From Alkalihalophilus pseudofirmus OF4 (GTDB lineage Bacteria > Bacillota > Bacilli > Bacillales > Bacillaceae_D), in contig NC_013792.1 in assembly GCF_000005825.2 (NCBI RefSeq), positions 1 through 64,000 on the forward strand: DNA of 64,000 bases. The letters are read 5' to 3'. Both the position numbers and the translations under genes were made by a program. The notes below the pieces were generated by a model. That model had not been told where the DNA came from. It did not search any database and was given only the letters and a program-made list of their open reading frames with translations. Shown one piece after another: positions 1 to 7,979 of this stretch. Position 1 is the first letter of the stretch, and each line of letters begins with the position of its first letter.

Positions 1-137
1 CTAAACCAGCTAATAGTTTGTCAACATTTTCAATAAAAAAATGAAATTACACATGCTATACTAAAAATGAGTATACCAAATAACCTACCAATCTGTACTT
101 TTTGGAAGGTCTTGGTCTATCTAGTTAGATATAGCTA

Positions 138-1376
138 TCAAGCTACATCTTGGAAAGGTGTTTTGCTTTTCAGTAAAGCATAAATCCAATGTAAGAGTTT
201 ATTGACACAAGCAATGACAGCGACTCTAAATGGTTTACCTTCTTCGCGTTTTTTATCGTAAAACTCTCTGAGTCTCTTGTTCCGTGCAATAATTTCGTCG
301 GTTGTCTTTTGCTTACGAGAATCTCTAATCCCGCATTGAACGGCCATAAATAAGGCATGTCTCAGTCTGGAAGAGCCTCTTTTAGTTATCCGATTAACGG
401 AAGCTGTAAACTTTCCTGAAGAGTAAACACTAGGGTCGACTCCAGCGAATGCAACCAACTTCTTTGGGTGATTAAACCGATCTATCTCACCGATCTCAGA
501 AGTAATCGTGGCGGCGATCTTTTCTCCAATTCCGGGAATAGATTGGATAATCTGATATTCTTCAATTTCTTTCGCAAGGGCATCTATTTCAGTTGCGATG
601 TTGGATAGGTGCTCTTGGTATTGAAGAACGATGTTCGTTAACATCTCCAAATTAAAAATATGACTCTCATACAAATTCTTTTGAAACGGGTTACGCAAGG
701 CAGCCTCTCGCAGCTTTTGTGCTTTTTCTATGGCCCACCTCTCAGAACGACTTTTACATAACGAAGCGATCTTTTCGACCAATTCAGACTCATCCACTTG
801 TAAGACAGCCTCTGAAGTTGGAAAAGCCTGCAGGGTTAATAACGATACCTTCGAATACAAACTACCAAATACGCCTCTGTATTCAGGAAACACCTGATCC
901 AATAAGGAATGGAGTTGTAGTTTCGTATTCGCCGATACTTCAGCGATCGTCTCTTGTTGTCTGGTTAAATTACGAAGATTTAAGAGTTGAATCCCTCGTT
1001 TTTTATAGGGTTCAAGCTCCTCCTTGTAGTAAAGCTCGCACAAATGATACGCATCAACGGCATCTGTTTTTACCTTGCGTAAGCTCGAACTTTTCGCTCG
1101 ATGCGAAATGAGTGGGTTGATGACAATATACACATACTTTTGGTCCTCCAGAAACTGAATCACAGGTAGATGATAATGACCTGTCGACTCTAAAACCACA
1201 GAAGGTGGTTGTCCTTGTGCTGCTTGTTCGACTTCTTGAAGAAATGCCAAGAATGTCTCGAGACCCTCACGATTATGTTTAATACTGAAACTCTTACGAT
1301 AAGGCTTTCCCTTGTCCAAGAAGGCTTGAACCTGACTTTCTCCTTTTGAGACATCCAGACCGATGACTGGATTCAT
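138..1376 (-). CDS. IS110-family transposase
   Basis: This 412-residue protein is a DEDD-type transposase of the IS110 family, which cuts and rejoins DNA through a RuvC-like N-terminal domain and a C-terminal transposase_20 domain. The N-terminus starts with the GLDVSKGE motif carrying the first catalytic Asp. A helix-hairpin-helix-like IPGIGEKIAATI segment lies near residue 280, and a following FAGVDPSVYSSG segment carries the conserved serine. The length is typical of the family and the frame is intact. A noncoding stretch of about 200 bases precedes the start, as in IS110 elements that encode a guide RNA there. Family assignment is firm; element ends were not resolved because IS110 lacks long terminal inverted repeats. 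Confidence 0.93.
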   Translation of the reverse strand: MNPVIGLDVSKGESQVQAFLDKGKPYRKSFSIKHNREGLETFLAFLQEVEQAAQGQPPSVVLESTGHYHLPVIQFLEDQKYVYIVINPLISHRAKSSSLRKVKTDAVDAYHLCELYYKEELEPYKKRGIQLLNLRNLTRQQETIAEVSANTKLQLHSLLDQVFPEYRGVFGSLYSKVSLLTLQAFPTSEAVLQVDESELVEKIASLCKSRSERWAIEKAQKLREAALRNPFQKNLYESHIFNLEMLTNIVLQYQEHLSNIATEIDALAKEIEEYQIIQSIPGIGEKIAATITSEIGEIDRFNHPKKLVAFAGVDPSVYSSGKFTASVNRITKRGSSRLRHALFMAVQCGIRDSRKQKTTDEIIARNKRLREFYDKKREEGKPFRVAVIACVNKLLHWIYALLKSKTPFQDVA

Positions 1377-1590
1377 TGTTTATCAACTCCTAGAAATAAA
1401 TTAGTCGGTAACCCCTAGAGCTTCTTGTAGTGTCATAGGTTCGCTTGTTAAACGGGATCATTTCTATGTCCCAACCAGCCTGAAACATGTTCATACAAGT
1501 AGGGGGCGAACAGTTTAGCTAACGGGATCGAGTCCCACGGGTGCGACGTTCTACCCCGACTACCGCTATCATATGACCATAAAAAATAAG
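1377..1590 (-). ncRNA. Candidate IS110 noncoding end (possible bridge/seek RNA)
   Basis: This stretch lies directly upstream of the IS110 transposase on the coding strand and carries no ORF. It can form several short hairpins, such as GGGATC...GAGTCCC around 1522-1533 and GGGA...TCCC around 1455-1473. Some IS110 elements encode a structured bridge RNA in the noncoding end next to the transposase. That role is inferred from position and foldability only, and the boundaries are approximate. Confidence 0.35.
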
Positions 1591-1667
1591 GTCAACCAGA
1601 AATATTTTCTTATCTGGCTAACCTTATATTACGAACGGGTGCTTTAGTTGAATAAGGTAATAAAATT

Positions 1668-1700
1668 GGACCACACATATTAGATATGTGTGGTCCTTTT
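1668..1700 (+). terminator. Rho-independent terminator
   Basis: A perfect 13-bp inverted repeat (GGACCACACATAT and its complement) with a 3-base loop is followed by TTTT. It sits between the IS110 element and the AbrB-like gene. The rest of 1591-1908 holds a second imperfect hairpin at about 1587-1629 and no gene. Confidence 0.85.
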
Positions 1701-1908
1701 AATTTCAACTGTTTCACTTATCTAACCTAAACAGAAGAAATCTGAGCGTTTTTACATGCCATTTACATTACCAATTGGTTGTTAATATATATGCTGAGTA
1801 GCATACTATTGACATAGTTATTTCTACTTTTCTCCTCGTCAACCGAACCCGTTATTTAGCAATCACTTCTTTTTTATATTCCAATTTTCAGTATCTACTT
1901 TCTTTTGC

Positions 1909-2172
1909 TTACCGATCCACCAATCCCTTGAATGTTTCATCATACGTATCCATCATTTCATTGACACTATCTAAAAAATCTTGGTCAACTTCCTTAGTGG
2001 CAGGAGACTTCTTTGATTTTTGAATGCGAATTTCATTGCCTTCCATATGAAAAGAAATATGATCCCCATAATTGATACCTAGATGCTGCACTACTTTTTG
2101 AGGGAGCATAATCCCTAACCCATTTCCAACATTTGTGATTTTACTTTCCACTTTCCCCACCGCCATTATCAT
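1909..2172 (-). CDS. AbrB/MazE/SpoVT-type DNA-binding protein (orphan antitoxin-like)
   Basis: This 87-residue protein has the SpoVT-AbrB swapped-hairpin fold signature: VTNVGNGLGIMLPQKVVQHLG followed by GDHISFHMEGNEIRIQK. Its acidic C-terminal tail (about residues 58-87) resembles the toxin-binding tail of MazE-type antitoxins. The start has GGAG about 10 bases upstream and a TATAAT box about 30 bases upstream on the minus strand; a second in-frame ATG two codons on is also possible. No toxin ORF (MazF, Doc or PIN) follows at 1700-1908, so it is either a solitary regulator or an antitoxin whose toxin has been lost. Confidence 0.8.
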   Translation of the reverse strand: MIMAVGKVESKITNVGNGLGIMLPQKVVQHLGINYGDHISFHMEGNEIRIQKSKKSPATKEVDQDFLDSVNEMMDTYDETFKGLVDR

Positions 2173-2428
2173 TATTTACGCTCCAAATATTCTTCCCATT
2201 ATAACAGACATATATATCGGCTACATACTTCCAACTTCCTTGTTAAGAACGCAGTCTTTTAAAGCCTCCATACGTAATCTAGATTGCAAGGGGGAGGGGA
2301 TTGATACCCCTTCTTAGTCTGATTTCCCGTCGACACCTTCGAATCAATCATACTTGTAATTCACAAAAATGTTGACTTTTCCCAACCGAACTATTAATAT
2401 AAATTCTCATATATATGAGGTGATATAA

Positions 2429-2830
2429 TTGACAAGAATTCTAATGATTATATTTTTAGGCTTCTTTCTTATTGTTGGTGCTGCATTACTATTGATAAAT
2501 GACAGAGTAAATGTAGGTTTAGAAGATTTGCAAGGCAAGGGTGAAGTAATTGAATCAATTACTTCACCTGATGAGAATTATACTGCTAATGTTTATCTTA
2601 TTAATGAAGGAGGGGCAACAACTAGGTTTCAAATTAGAGTAGCAATTTATTCAAATAACAATGATACTGCATATGAAAAGACTTTTGATGACAACACAAT
2701 TTATTGGGAATACGGTACAGGTGAAAAAACTACAGTTTTTTGGGTCGATAAAGAGACTATAAAAATAAATGATGTCACCTTAAATATTTTTAATGACACA
2801 TATAATTGGAAAAAAGACAGAATAGAATAG
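2429..2830 (+). CDS. DUF5412-family membrane-anchored protein
   Basis: The 133-residue product begins with one hydrophobic segment (residues 4-23), then an extracytoplasmic domain with SPDENYTANVYL, a GGATTRFQIRV segment, NTIYWEY and VFWVDKETIKIN. This pattern recalls the DUF5412 proteins of Bacillus. Function is unknown. Translation probably starts at TTG, six bases after a GAGGTG ribosome site at 2417-2422. It stands alone, between the AbrB-like gene on the other strand and a transposon remnant. Confidence 0.7.
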   Translation: MTRILMIIFLGFFLIVGAALLLINDRVNVGLEDLQGKGEVIESITSPDENYTANVYLINEGGATTRFQIRVAIYSNNNDTAYEKTFDDNTIYWEYGTGEKTTVFWVDKETIKINDVTLNIFNDTYNWKKDRIE

Positions 2831-2853
2831 ATTAATAATTGAACTTACTATCT

Positions 2854-2978
2854 GTGAACTACCCACCACTTACCACCCTTACGGGTTGCTTGGCGTAGTA
2901 CCCATCTATATGAACCAAGCTAACCCTCTTGTTCCAAGAGTTTGTATTTTTACTAGGCAATCGCTAACAAGCGAATTA
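2854..2978 (-). mobile_element. Remnant right end of an IS200/IS605 element (tnpB 3' tip plus right-end hairpins)
   Basis: On the minus strand this stretch closely matches the right end of the complete IS200/IS605 copy at 12140-13950. It carries the last TnpB codons (IRLLAIA then stop at 2953), the shared block CTCTTGGAACAAGAGGGTTA, and the terminal GTAAGGGTGGTAAGTG hairpin ending in GGTAGTTCAC. Similarity stops at the same base in both copies, which fixes the element boundary at 2854. The rest of the element is gone. Confidence 0.88.
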
Positions 2979-3038
2979 GCAGGATCCAAATCCATGCAGC
3001 GCGTAGGTAAGTTCAGAAGATACCTACCCTAAGCTCGT

Positions 3039-3113
3039 TTATCTTTCTTGAGCAGTAAAAAAGGCTTCAAGAGTTTTAATTCTACCTTCACGGATCTCAA
3101 TAGTACCTCTCAT
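3039..3113 (-). CDS. Possible 24-residue peptide
   Basis: A short ORF (MRGTIEIREGRIKTLEAFFT...) is preceded by GGGAG nine bases before the ATG. The frame stays open upstream to a TTG that would add about nine charged residues. It is charged and probably helical, and resembles nothing certain. It lies downstream of the HTH gene on the same strand. Coding status is doubtful. Confidence 0.25.
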   Translation of the reverse strand: MRGTIEIREGRIKTLEAFFTAQER

Positions 3114-3174
3114 GAGTTCTTTCTCCCTTTCTACCCTCAATTTCGCCTAGACCAGCTACATAAGCGACATTTAA

Positions 3175-3399
3175 CTAAATATCCCAAAAATCATTCATTT
3201 TAAGACCAGGATCAACTTTTCTGACGCTTTTCAGTATCTTCTTCATCACCGCAGGACTAGGAACATAATCGGCTTCATTGCAAGCCTTCGTCAACGTCCG
3301 TCTACTTACACCTGTCTCCTTAGAAAACTCTACCGTAGAGACACTATGCTTATCTATAAATTTTCCTAACTTACTTCTCTTTTTCCCTAATCCGAACAT
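3175..3399 (-). CDS. Small helix-turn-helix regulator
   Basis: The chosen start gives 74 residues and has a textbook AGGAGG eight bases upstream; longer in-frame extensions lack a ribosome site. Residues about 25-45 (VEFSKETGVSRRTLTKACNEA) read as a helix-turn-helix, followed by a basic C-terminal helix. Such small regulators are common on Bacillus plasmids and prophages. No target can be named. Confidence 0.7.
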   Translation of the reverse strand: MFGLGKKRSKLGKFIDKHSVSTVEFSKETGVSRRTLTKACNEADYVPSPAVMKKILKSVRKVDPGLKMNDFWDI

Positions 3400-3585
3400 G
3401 GTATCACGCCTCCTATGTGAACCATATTTGCCAAAAAAAAGAATACCTATACTCAAAATGAGTAAATTACTTCGCTTATTGTACAATGTCCTTCCCAACA
3501 AGACCCGATTCTAGAGGTCAATCTCCAAGGAGTGAAATTACTAGAGGGTTGACAGGTATGGAGTAGCGAGGAATATTAAAACCCA

Positions 3586-3619
3586 AAAAGTCGGCCCTAG
3601 GAATATAGGAACCGACCTT
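3586..3619 (-). terminator. Terminator of the Dps gene
   Basis: On the minus strand GGTCGGTTCCTA pairs with TAGGGCCGAC and is followed by TTTTT. It lies just past the Dps stop codon. Confidence 0.75.
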
Positions 3620-3642
3620 TCTAATGTAAAAAATGCTCATTT

Positions 3643-4077
3643 TTATATATTTAGAAATGCTTTTAACATCCAATTATTTTTTTGGAGTTTTTCGATCAAT
3701 CCAAGAAAAAGATCACTTGTAACTTCGTCGTTGTTTTGCTCAGCAATAATCATACCAGCTTTTAATTCATCGATGATTAAAGAAAAGTCTTTGATCACCG
3801 TTTGTACCATTTCTTCTGCACTTAATTGCTCAGTTGTTTCCTCAATTGATGCTAGTTGAAGGGACTCTTTTAACGTTGATATTGGTTTGCCATTATTAAT
3901 AAGTAATTGTTCTGCAAATTCGTCAATAATGGTAGCTACTTCCTCATATAACTCCTCAAATTTAGAATGTAAAGTAAAGAAGTGTGGCCCTTTCACATAC
4001 CAGTGAAAACGATGTAATTTCGTATATAATACGTTCCAGTTCGCAATTTGTTGGTTCATTACTTGTTCAAGTGTCAT
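3643..4077 (-). CDS. dps: Dps/MrgA-like ferritin-fold protein
   Basis: This 144-residue protein belongs to the Dps family of mini-ferritins, which oxidise and store iron and shield DNA from peroxide. The ferroxidase motif is visible: HRFHWYVKGPHFFTLHSKFEELYEEV, with the His and the D/E ligands of the intersubunit site (TIIDEFAEQL). The length matches Dps. A GGAGG site precedes the ATG. A perfect PerR-type operator lies at 4144-4158, in the promoter region, suggesting peroxide-inducible control as for mrgA of B. subtilis. It is monocistronic with its own terminator. Confidence 0.92.
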   Translation of the reverse strand: MTLEQVMNQQIANWNVLYTKLHRFHWYVKGPHFFTLHSKFEELYEEVATIIDEFAEQLLINNGKPISTLKESLQLASIEETTEQLSAEEMVQTVIKDFSLIIDELKAGMIIAEQNNDEVTSDLFLGLIEKLQKNNWMLKAFLNI

Positions 4078-4143
4078 GTGATATTCCTCCTAAGTGATTA
4101 TATTATTAATTATAATAAATAAAATTTAATAATCAATACTATA

Positions 4144-4158
4144 TTATAATTATTATAA
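4144..4158. promoter_or_regulatory. PerR-type operator
   Basis: The sequence TTATAATTATTATAA matches the Per box consensus TTATAATNATTATAA at every position. It lies 67 bases upstream of the dps-like start. The surrounding 4080-4419 stretch is AT-rich and holds no gene. Confidence 0.85.
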
Positions 4159-4419
4159 ATAACGGTTGTTTTCTTTCTATTGTGATCGAAATAATGTAGT
4201 TAATGGTGGTGAGAACACAGAAGAAACTATGCTGATCGGTATTGCCCATCCAAGTTCTTAACCTCTCATAAACAGAAAAGTTCAAATACTATCCTATCCA
4301 TTCCTTTCTAATTTCCCTTGTTATATAGTTAGTATTGACTAGGAATATATAGGTGTGTTGCACACCGCATATTGAGATATTGTGGAAGAATTTAGGTTGA
4401 GATCGAGAGGAGAAAAGGA

Positions 4420-6402
4420 ATGAAGGGTTTTATGAATGTATTTAAAGCATCATTAAAGATGAAGTTAATTATTTCTTTTGCCATTATTTTAATCGTACCG
4501 TCTGTTATTATAGGCATTTTAGCTTATAATGCCGCTAAAGATGCTGTGGAGGACGAAATTATTTCGGCCGCAGCACAGAAGGTAGATATCTTAGATATGA
4601 TCATCACTGATACAATTGATCCTAAGATGAATGACATGAACGTATTCTCTGAATCCACTACATCTGATTTATATGATGGACCAGAGAGTCCCGAATTAAG
4701 AGAACGCTTTTCACAATACGCTGCCTTACATCCGGAAGCGACGAGTATTTTTGTAGGGACAGAAGAAGAGGGGTTGTTTATTCAGGAGCCTGCTGTAGCA
4801 ATGGACCCTGATTATGACCCAAGAGAAAGAGGCTGGTACAGCGACGCTATATCCAATAGAGGAGATATCATTATTTCAGAGCCTTATATAGCCGCTGGAA
4901 CGGATGACATGGTTATTACCATTTCGAAAGCTATACAAGATGGATCTGGGGTTGTAGCAGTAAGTGTAGACTTAACTCATCTCCAAGCACTAGTAAATTC
5001 GATACAGATAGGTAATCAAGGATATGCGATCTTATTAGATGCCAACCAAATGTACATCGCTCATCCATTTGAAGACGGCGGTTCACAAGCAACTGAACCA
5101 TACTATGGAAGTCTATACAACCAGGAGAATGGTGAATTTTCATATGCTTCAGATGGAGATTCGAAGTACATGGTTTTTGAAACAAATGGGACGACGGGAT
5201 GGAAAGTAGCTGGTACTATGTTTGAAGAAGAGGTCGATCAAGCCGCACATCCTATCTTCCTTACAACAATTGCAGTAATTGCTATTTCAGTACTGTTAGG
5301 AGCGGTAGCCGTTTACTTTATAATCCGTTCTATTATCAGTCCAATCAGAATGTTAATTGACACTGCTGAAACAGTGAGCAGAGGTGACCTTACTCAAAAG
5401 ATAACTGTTCACTCTAAAGATGAAATAGGTCAATTAGGAACAGCATTTAATAATATGCAATCGAGCCTTAAAGAGTTAATACATGAGGTTGACTCAAGAA
5501 CGGATTTAGTGGCCGCTTCAGCGGAACAACTAACTGCCAGTTCCGAAGAAACAAGTGCTGCTACTTCACAAGTAGCTAGCTCTATCCAATTAGTTGCTAG
5601 TAGCGCAGAAAATCAAACAAACGGAATCGACAAGAACTCACAAGCAGTAGATGAAATAGCGATCGGTGTGGGAAGAATTGCAGAAAGTTCAATGAGTGTA
5701 GCTGAATTGACTCAACAGGCTACATTGCAGGCAGAGGAGGGGAATGAAGCCCTTCAAAACACAATTAGCCAAATGAATTCAATTGATGCTTCGGTTGCTG
5801 AATCTAATACTATGATACGTTCATTATCTGATCGTTCAAAGGAGATCACATCTATCCTAGATGTCATTACGGGAATTTCTGAACAAACCAATTTACTTGC
5901 TTTAAATGCGGCGATTGAAGCGGCAAGAGCGGGTGAACATGGAAAAGGATTTGCGGTGGTAGCTGGTGAAGTTCGTAAGCTTGCAGAACAATCTCAAGAC
6001 TCGGCTAAACAAATTTTTGAGCTGATTCAAGGTATACAAAAGGATACAGATAGTTCCGTACAAGTCATGTCAAAAGTAACGCATAATGTAAAAGATGGGA
6101 TGACGATCTCTCAGGAGGCAATGGATAAATTCAGAGAGATATTATCTAGCATGAGAAACATTACACCTCAAATGCAAGAGGTCTCTGCTACAGCTGAACA
6201 AATGTCAGCTGGAGTTCAAGAGGTAAATGCAACAGCAAGTGAATTAGCAAGCATTGCTACCAATAATGCAGCAACATCTGAAGAAGTGGCAGCGACAACA
6301 GAGGAGCAGTTAGCTGCTATGGAGGAAGTAGCAACCTCAGCTAAATCTCTTTCTGAAATGGCTGAGGAATTAAAACTATTGCTATCTAAATTCAAAATCT
6401 AA
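4420..6402 (+). CDS. Methyl-accepting chemotaxis protein with dCache sensor
   Basis: This 660-residue transmembrane receptor has TM1 at about 14-36, an extracellular dCache-type sensor at about 40-275 (with [12 protein letters not shown] and [16 protein letters not shown] motifs typical of Cache ligand pockets), TM2 at about 282-304, a HAMP domain to about 360 and a long signalling coiled coil. The hairpin tip [19 protein letters not shown], which contacts CheA and CheW, is intact. Glu/Gln pairs for methylation flank it. The ATG follows a GAGAGGAG site. No che genes are near, so it relies on chemotaxis proteins encoded elsewhere. Ligand unknown; dCache receptors of this type often bind amino acids. 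Confidence 0.95.
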   Translation: MKGFMNVFKASLKMKLIISFAIILIVPSVIIGILAYNAAKDAVEDEIISAAAQKVDILDMIITDTIDPKMNDMNVFSESTTSDLYDGPESPELRERFSQYAALHPEATSIFVGTEEEGLFIQEPAVAMDPDYDPRERGWYSDAISNRGDIIISEPYIAAGTDDMVITISKAIQDGSGVVAVSVDLTHLQALVNSIQIGNQGYAILLDANQMYIAHPFEDGGSQATEPYYGSLYNQENGEFSYASDGDSKYMVFETNGTTGWKVAGTMFEEEVDQAAHPIFLTTIAVIAISVLLGAVAVYFIIRSIISPIRMLIDTAETVSRGDLTQKITVHSKDEIGQLGTAFNNMQSSLKELIHEVDSRTDLVAASAEQLTASSEETSAATSQVASSIQLVASSAENQTNGIDKNSQAVDEIAIGVGRIAESSMSVAELTQQATLQAEEGNEALQNTISQMNSIDASVAESNTMIRSLSDRSKEITSILDVITGISEQTNLLALNAAIEAARAGEHGKGFAVVAGEVRKLAEQSQDSAKQIFELIQGIQKDTDSSVQVMSKVTHNVKDGMTISQEAMDKFREILSSMRNITPQMQEVSATAEQMSAGVQEVNATASELASIATNNAATSEEVAATTEEQLAAMEEVATSAKSLSEMAEELKLLLSKFKI

Positions 6403-6458
6403 ACATCCAGCCTAGCCATTACTAACCCTTGTTCCGGCCATATTTAATATTGCGTATT

Positions 6459-6498
6459 GACCCAACTATTCCGAGGAAAGGATTAGTTGGGTCTTTTT
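6459..6498 (+). terminator. Terminator after the chemoreceptor gene
   Basis: GACCCAACTATTCC pairs with GGATTAGTTGGGTC (one mismatch) around a short loop and is followed by TTTTT. Confidence 0.85.
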
Positions 6499-6646
6499 CC
6501 AATGTATAACTAGCTCCTAGCACATTTATATACCCATATTTATATACCCATATTGAGAAAAAAATTGCGCATAATGTACAAGGTGTTTCTCATATAAATA
6601 AGTAAGACGTAAAAAAAGACGTCACTTACAAGGAGAGTGTGTTTAC

Positions 6647-6751
6647 ATGAGCAAAGAGTTAGCAACAGAATTATTAAAAAGAAAAGACGTCTACCTTACC
6701 GAGAACGGGCGTCAGGAGTTAATTAGAATTGTAGAAAGGGAGGAGGGTTGA
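6647..6751 (+). CDS. 34-residue small protein
   Basis: The ORF MSKELATELLKRKDVYLTEN... has a strong AAGGAGAG site nine bases before the ATG. It is charged and helical. It ends in TGA overlapping the beginning of the next reading frame, so the two are probably translated from one message. Direct repeats ATTTATATACCCAT (two tandem copies at about 6526-6553) lie upstream. Function is unknown. Confidence 0.55.
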   Translation: MSKELATELLKRKDVYLTENGRQELIRIVEREEG

Positions 6752-7067
6752 GATCTATAGACCAACTGTACGTTATCCAGACACCTATAAGAAGTATGTA
6801 GATGACGTCTTTGAAGCTACTACATTAGATCGCAACCAAATTATGAGAGCTGCTTTATTTCAGGCAGCACTTTCCGAAGATTTTAATCGGATTATTCACG
6901 AACATTTGAAAGAAGGGAAGGAACTACCTAGACCACGATGGGGGGAAAGTGATGACTCCGTTTGGCTAGAAGCACCAGCTAAACAGAAGGTTATTACAGA
7001 AGAGAAGCAACCATTCTTGATTAGTCAGTCGAAAAAGAACGGGAAGATTAGTATTGTCATCACATGA
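6747..7067 (+). CDS. Small hypothetical protein with no canonical start codon
   Basis: The frame reads EIYRPTVRYPDTYKKYVDDVF, then TLDRNQIMRAALFQAA and PRPRWGESDDSVWLE, which looks like a genuine small globular protein. A GGAGGAGG ribosome site lies at 6737-6747, yet the frame has no ATG, GTG or TTG until ATG at 6843. That start would lose the first 31 residues of the conserved-looking N-terminus. GTT at 6747, perhaps a mutated GTG, sits where a start is expected. It may be inactive or use an unusual start. Function unknown. Confidence 0.45.
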   Translation, partial: VEIYRPTVRYPDTYKKYVDDVFEATTLDRNQIMRAALFQAALSEDFNRIIHEHLKEGKELPRPRWGESDDSVWLEAPAKQKVITEEKQPFLISQSKKNGKISIVIT

Positions 7068-7177
7068 TTCCTATATTTTTCTAAAGGTACTCCATGCTTT
7101 TGTCGCGGTATTGTAATATTTCCATGCTGTTGTGACCGCTGAGGAGAGGCAGCCATTCGTAATCGAATAAAAATTGG

Positions 7178-7208
7178 AGGACATTGCGAGGAGGCAATGT
7201 TCTTTTTA
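7178..7208 (+). terminator. Rho-independent terminator
   Basis: ACATTGC and GCAATGT form a stem around GAGGAG and are followed by TCTTTTTATT, about 110 bases after the preceding small gene. Confidence 0.75.
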
Positions 7209-7307
7209 TTTACACCACCTGTCCGTTAGATTATATCTAAACAGGACATTAGTTGTGGTAATATAATATCAGTTTAATATTATATGCTTTTGCTTTAAGG
7301 TAAGGAG

Positions 7308-7517
7308 ATGCTCATCATTAGCAAGTTTTTTAGCTTCTATTTTTTTGAGAAAATGGCTATTTTAAACCTTTTCTTAGTTATACCTACATGTATTTCACTC
7401 TCCTATTTAGGGATATTTCCTATTTTAGTGTACACGATGATTGCACTTGGAGTCTTGGTGAATTTTACAGGGATTGTTTTAACGACACCTCGCTTCGCAA
7501 AGAAATTAAGTAGTTAA
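7308..7517 (+). CDS. Small two-segment membrane protein
   Basis: The ORF gives up to 69 residues with two hydrophobic segments (about 17-37 and 38-58). AAGGAG directly abuts the first ATG, so the true start is probably a few codons further in, possibly at the in-frame ATG at 7353. A terminator follows. Nothing recognisable; function unknown. Confidence 0.4.
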   Translation: MLIISKFFSFYFFEKMAILNLFLVIPTCISLSYLGIFPILVYTMIALGVLVNFTGIVLTTPRFAKKLSS

Positions 7518-7578
7518 TTATAGCGATAAGTTGCGCTTTAACAGAGAAAAATTTCAATAATTAAAGAAAAGGTAAAAA

Positions 7579-7608
7579 TAAAAGCATACTAATTTAGTAT
7601 GCTTTTAT
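7579..7608. terminator. Bidirectional terminator
   Basis: AAAAGCATACTAA and its near-perfect complement TTTAGTATGCTTTT form a hairpin with A and T tracts on either side. It could stop transcription from both the small membrane gene on the plus strand and the LXG operon on the minus strand. Confidence 0.8.
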
Positions 7609-7651
7609 CCTTTATTTATGTAGTCTACAAATTATATAAGGTTGTAGACAG

Positions 7652-7810
7652 CTAAAAGAAATCTTTGACTGAATTAATAACAACCAGTATAGCAAACACT
7701 ACTAATACGGATGGTAAGATAGCTTTTTTTTTAATTTTCTTTTTGTTTGCATAGTGCGCTCCGAATACAATCCCCGCTGCAACTACAAGTAGACTTAGAT
7801 ATTCCTCCAA
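7652..7810 (-). CDS. 52-residue membrane protein, paralogue of the preceding gene (candidate LXG immunity)
   Basis: The frame begins with TTG (LEEYLSLLVVAAGIVFGAHYA...), ends KDFF, and starts one base after the stop of the gene upstream. GGATC lies eight bases before the TTG. It has two hydrophobic segments separated by a basic KKKIKKK loop. It aligns with its neighbour along the whole length: AAGIVFGAHYANKKKIKKKA versus FIAVGIVLLTHYFDKEKMPKKS, and LVVFAILVVINSVKDFF versus LMFVLLIIVNVIKDLI. The tandem pair lies directly behind the LXG toxin gene, where immunity genes are usual. The immunity role is an inference. Confidence 0.6.
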   Translation of the reverse strand: MEEYLSLLVVAAGIVFGAHYANKKKIKKKAILPSVLVVFAILVVINSVKDFF

Positions 7811-7811
7811 A

Positions 7812-7979
7812 TTAAATAAGATCCTTTATAACATTTACAATAATCAACAGAACAAACATGAGAGCAGAAGCTGGCACAATAGATTTTTTTGGCATCTTTT
7901 CTTTGTCAAAGTAATGCGTCAATAATACAATACCCACTGCAATAAATAATAGCATTATGTACTGAGTCACCCTAGTCAT
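7812..7979 (-). CDS. Small two-segment membrane protein (candidate LXG immunity)
   Basis: The likely product of about 52-55 residues starts at ATG 7979, overlapping the LXG stop codon, or at GTG 7970, which has better spacing from AAAGGATG. It has two hydrophobic segments around a charged FDKEKMPKK loop. A longer frame reaching 8054 lies inside the toxin gene and has no ribosome site. Its overlap with the toxin gene implies coupled translation. A membrane immunity protein would suit a membrane-active toxin, but this is inferred from position and topology. Confidence 0.65.
   Translation of the reverse strand: MTRVTQYIMLLFIAVGIVLLTHYFDKEKMPKKSIVPASALMFVLLIIVNVIKDLI

Noticed and set aside
719-1111. 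Open frame on the plus strand inside the IS110 transposase
   Set aside because: It is the antisense shadow of a well-supported transposase gene and has no ribosome site or recognisable product.
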